DNA from: JBCCGI01 sp039029355
Lineage (GTDB): Bacteria > Planctomycetota > UBA1135 > GCA-002686595
NCBI GenBank assembly: GCA_039029355.1
Contig: JBCCGI010000034.1
Location: 20,319-84,318 of the forward strand
Direction: 5' to 3'
Length of the DNA: 64,000 nt
The first letter of the stretch is position 1. Each line of letters begins with the position of its first letter. Both the position numbers and the translations under genes were made by a program. Shown here piece after piece: positions 62,139-64,000 of the stretch. The notes beneath the pieces were generated by a model. The model had not been told where the DNA came from and made no database searches. It was given only the letters and a program-made list of their open reading frames with translations.

Positions 62139-63308
62139 TCAGCTCGCGGCCTCGATCGCGAGGCTCTCGCGCAGCCCCATCATCACGTGGTAGAGCGTCG
62201 TCGCCGGCAGGTAGTCGACCTCGGGGGACAGGTCGCGACGCAGCACCTCGTTCCAGCCGCCGGTGTCGCCGCGCAGGTAGCGCTCGAAGAGCAGGCCGAG
62301 GGTCGCGCTCTGGTGTGCGGCCCAGGCGTCGCCCAACCGGCGGCGCGCGGCCGCGAAGGCCTTGAGGGCCTCGGTGATCGGCCAGATGCGCTTGGAGTCC
62401 TTGAGCGGCGTGCCGTCGCGGTCGGCCTCGTCGAAGTAGCCGCCGGCGTCCGCGTCGTGGCCGCGCTCGACGGCCCAGTGGAGCAGGCGCTCGGCGCGCG
62501 CCCAGAGCTCGTCCGCCGCCAGGCTGTGCGCCCCGCGGTAGTCGAGCGCGGCGCGGCGGTCCAGCAGCCAGATCCACTCGAAGTGGTGCCCCGGCTCCAC
62601 GATCGTGCCGGTCTTGGCGTGGGGGCGGAGCTCGTCGTCGAAGAACTCGCCCAGCGTCCCGCTCGGCTCGTGGAAGAAGCGCGTGGCGAAGAGCTGCACC
62701 AGCTCGTCGGCCAGGTCCGCGTACGCCGCGTCGCCGCTCGCGTCGTACATCATCAAGCAGCCCTCCAGCAGGTGCATGTGCGGGTTCTGCCGGCGCACGC
62801 GCGGCAGCGGGCGCAGCTCGTCGTCGAGCGCCTCGGCAAAGCCGCCGCCGGCGGGGGCGGCGAAGTGCATGCGCAGGAAGTCGAGCGTCTCGCGCGCGGT
62901 CGCGAGCGGCTCGGGCCCGCCTACCAGGCGGTGCATCGAGGCGCAGGCGAGCAGCACGAAGGCGTGGGCGTACAGGTCGCGCGTGGCCGCCGGCACCGAC
63001 GGGTGCTCGCCGACGGCGAAGCGCCAGCCGCGGCCCTCGCCGGCGTGGTAGCGCTCGCGCAGCAGTCCGAAGGCGCGCGCCGCCGCGTCGCCGAGCTCGT
63101 CGCCGCCGCCGAGCAGGGCTCCCTCGGCGAAGGTGAAGATCTGCCGGCACTGGGCCAGGAGCCGGCGGTAGCCGAGGTCGATCGGTTCGAGGCCCGCGTC
63201 GAGGCGCTCGTAGAAGGCGCCGTCGCCGTCGATGCCGCGCTCTTTCCAGCGCGGCAGCAGCGTGCCGAGGACGAAGCCCTTGAGGTCGTGGAGGTCGCGG
63301 CCGGTCAT
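62139..63308 (-). CDS. AGE-family (N-acylglucosamine 2-epimerase / sugar isomerase) protein
   Basis: The 389-residue cytoplasmic protein folds as an (alpha/alpha)6 barrel of the AGE family: LLPRWKERGIDGDGAFYERL, RLLAQCRQIFTFAEGALLGG, RQNPHMHLLEGCLMMYDASG, then GTIVEPGHHFEWIWLLDRRA and SKRIWPITEALKAFAAARR with His residues at the positions used in catalysis (H in PHMHLLE, EPGHHFEW). Relatives interconvert N-acetylglucosamine and N-acetylmannosamine, mannose and fructose, or cellobiose and glucosyl-mannose. The variation in this family prevents choosing among them. It is convergent with the hybrid kinase (29 nt between stops) and has no sugar-gene neighbours. Confidence 0.9.
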   Translation of the reverse strand: MTGRDLHDLKGFVLGTLLPRWKERGIDGDGAFYERLDAGLEPIDLGYRRLLAQCRQIFTFAEGALLGGGDELGDAAARAFGLLRERYHAGEGRGWRFAVGEHPSVPAATRDLYAHAFVLLACASMHRLVGGPEPLATARETLDFLRMHFAAPAGGGFAEALDDELRPLPRVRRQNPHMHLLEGCLMMYDASGDAAYADLADELVQLFATRFFHEPSGTLGEFFDDELRPHAKTGTIVEPGHHFEWIWLLDRRAALDYRGAHSLAADELWARAERLLHWAVERGHDADAGGYFDEADRDGTPLKDSKRIWPITEALKAFAAARRRLGDAWAAHQSATLGLLFERYLRGDTGGWNEVLRRDLSPEVDYLPATTLYHVMMGLRESLAIEAAS

Positions 63309-63414
63309 GGGGCTTCGGACCGTAGCCCGAGCCCGGGCGCCTTGCAACGCAGCGCGCGCCGGGGCGGCGGCGCGGAAGGAGCGGCTGCGGGCGGGGGAGC
63401 GCTCCAAAAGAAGA

Positions 63415-63447
63415 CGGCCCGGCCGGCCAAAAGGCCGGGCCGGGCCG
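63415..63447 (-). terminator. Intrinsic terminator of the 63472 gene
   Basis: On the minus strand, a stem of GGCCCGGCC-rich arms (14 bp with one bulge, TTTT loop) is followed by GTCTTCTTTT, giving a U-rich tail. It begins 25 nt past the stop at 63472. It is the only hairpin in the window with a clear U tract. Confidence 0.75.
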
Positions 63448-63471
63448 CCCGTCGGTTTCCCTGGGAAAGGG

Positions 63472-64000
63472 CTACTGGCTGACGAGGTCCAGACCCTTGG
63501 AGCTGGCGAAGAAGTCGCCGCCCGCCGTGTCGGCGACGAAGCCCTGCGCGAAGACCTGCGAGCCGGGCGAGACGACCGGAAGCTCGACGCCGACGACGAA
63601 GTCGCCGTTGCCGTCCAGCGCGCCTTCCGCGATCAGGAGCGGGGTGCCCGTGATGTTGAGCAGCAGGAGGCCGGGGATCGGGAGCGACGGCGCCGAGGCG
63701 GTGCCGAGACCGATGATCGCCGTGGTGCCTTCGCCCGCGCCGCTCGAGAGGGCGAGGAACAGCGTCGACTCGGAGAACGGCACCGAGAGGGCCGTCAGAG
63801 TCGGCTCACCGCCGGCCGCGCCGGAGGTGCCGGAGCCGTAGACCGTCTGGAAGGACGGGCCGTAGGAGCCGGTGTAGCTGTCGTTCGACGACGAGCCGGT
63901 GTTGCCGTACTCGTCCGACGAGGTGAAGCCGTAGCTGACCGAGCCGACCAGGTTGCCCGGAAGCTCGCCGCGGAAGATCTGGCCCTGCGAGCTCATCGCC
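63472..64000 (-). CDS. Secreted surface-protein C-terminal region, probably 5' truncated by window edge
   Basis: The frame is open to the window end; an ATG at 63996 exists but the residues after it (SSQGQIFRGELPGNLVGSVS) do not look like a signal peptide, so the start probably lies beyond 64000. The visible part is Ser/Gly/Tyr-rich, then a beta domain (LSVPFSESTLFLALSSGAGE, LLLLNITGTPLLIAEGALDG) resembling the C-terminal domain common to secreted planctomycete proteins, ending in VSQ. No enzyme motif is seen. A terminator follows downstream. A secreted or surface-attached protein is likely. Confidence 0.65.
   Translation of the reverse strand, partial: AMSSQGQIFRGELPGNLVGSVSYGFTSSDEYGNTGSSSNDSYTGSYGPSFQTVYGSGTSGAAGGEPTLTALSVPFSESTLFLALSSGAGEGTTAIIGLGTASAPSLPIPGLLLLNITGTPLLIAEGALDGNGDFVVGVELPVVSPGSQVFAQGFVADTAGGDFFASSKGLDLVSQ

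Overview
The window reads as chromosome of a very GC-rich member of the Planctomycetota. The lineage call rests on gene content: a planctomycete cytochrome C / DUF1549 / DUF1553 (PSCyt1-PSCyt2-PSD1) protein followed directly by a DUF1501 Tat-exported partner, two ECF sigma factors each coupled to a membrane regulator (one FecR-like anti-sigma, one TPR-bearing Ser/Thr kinase), a kinase-PEGA-SUMF1 fusion, and many exported or lipoprotein hypotheticals. No rRNA, tRNA, CRISPR array, transposase or integrase was recognised. Nearly every long open frame has GC-driven shadow frames, so calls rest on protein motifs and gene spacing.

Layout. 1-9.8 kb: 3' end of a Ser/Thr kinase-PEGA-SUMF1 fusion, a phosphodiesterase-type lipoprotein, a sialate O-acetylesterase-like protein, a true formylglycine-generating-enzyme-like lipoprotein (with the Cys pair), a divergent outer-membrane barrel, a PhoX-type phosphatase, a zinc-ribbon membrane protein and a CYTH protein. 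9.8-13 kb: PIG-L deacetylase, HGSNAT/NagX-like acyltransferase, and a redoxin whose frame is interrupted by one UGA exactly at the first Cys position of a CxxC motif, with a hairpin just downstream: a selenoprotein. 13-18 kb (minus): two exported hypotheticals and an ECF sigma / FecR-like anti-sigma pair. 18-27.5 kb (plus): glnS, a DsbA-like protein, a HEAT-repeat protein overlapping a five-heme cytochrome, DUF72, a DUF1080-like lipoprotein, panC and a TlpA-like thioredoxin. 27.6-32.6 kb: the PSCyt/PSD1 protein (with an inserted extra domain) and DUF1501.

32.6-44.5 kb is a long minus-strand run: alginate-export-type porin, subtilase, spermidine-synthase-like membrane protein, carboxypeptidase-regulatory-like protein, SRPBCC and DUF1579 proteins, and a BlaI/M56 sensor pair with a clear BlaI-type operator. 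44.6-46 kb: a radical SAM/SPASM enzyme. 46-54.1 kb: ECF sigma and Ser/Thr kinase genes, overlapping by 4 nt, flanked on both sides by two related large secreted proteins pointing inwards. 54.5-64 kb: TPR lipoprotein, uup, a short RNB nuclease, a hybrid sensor protein whose phosphoacceptor His is replaced by Arg, an AGE-family epimerase and the end of a secreted surface protein.

The strongest points for a second look are the UGA-containing redoxin, the degenerate hybrid kinase, the paired paralogues around the sigma/kinase operon, a 37-nt relic of a DUF1501 gene end at 34.3 kb, and the domain inserted near the end of the PSD1 protein.
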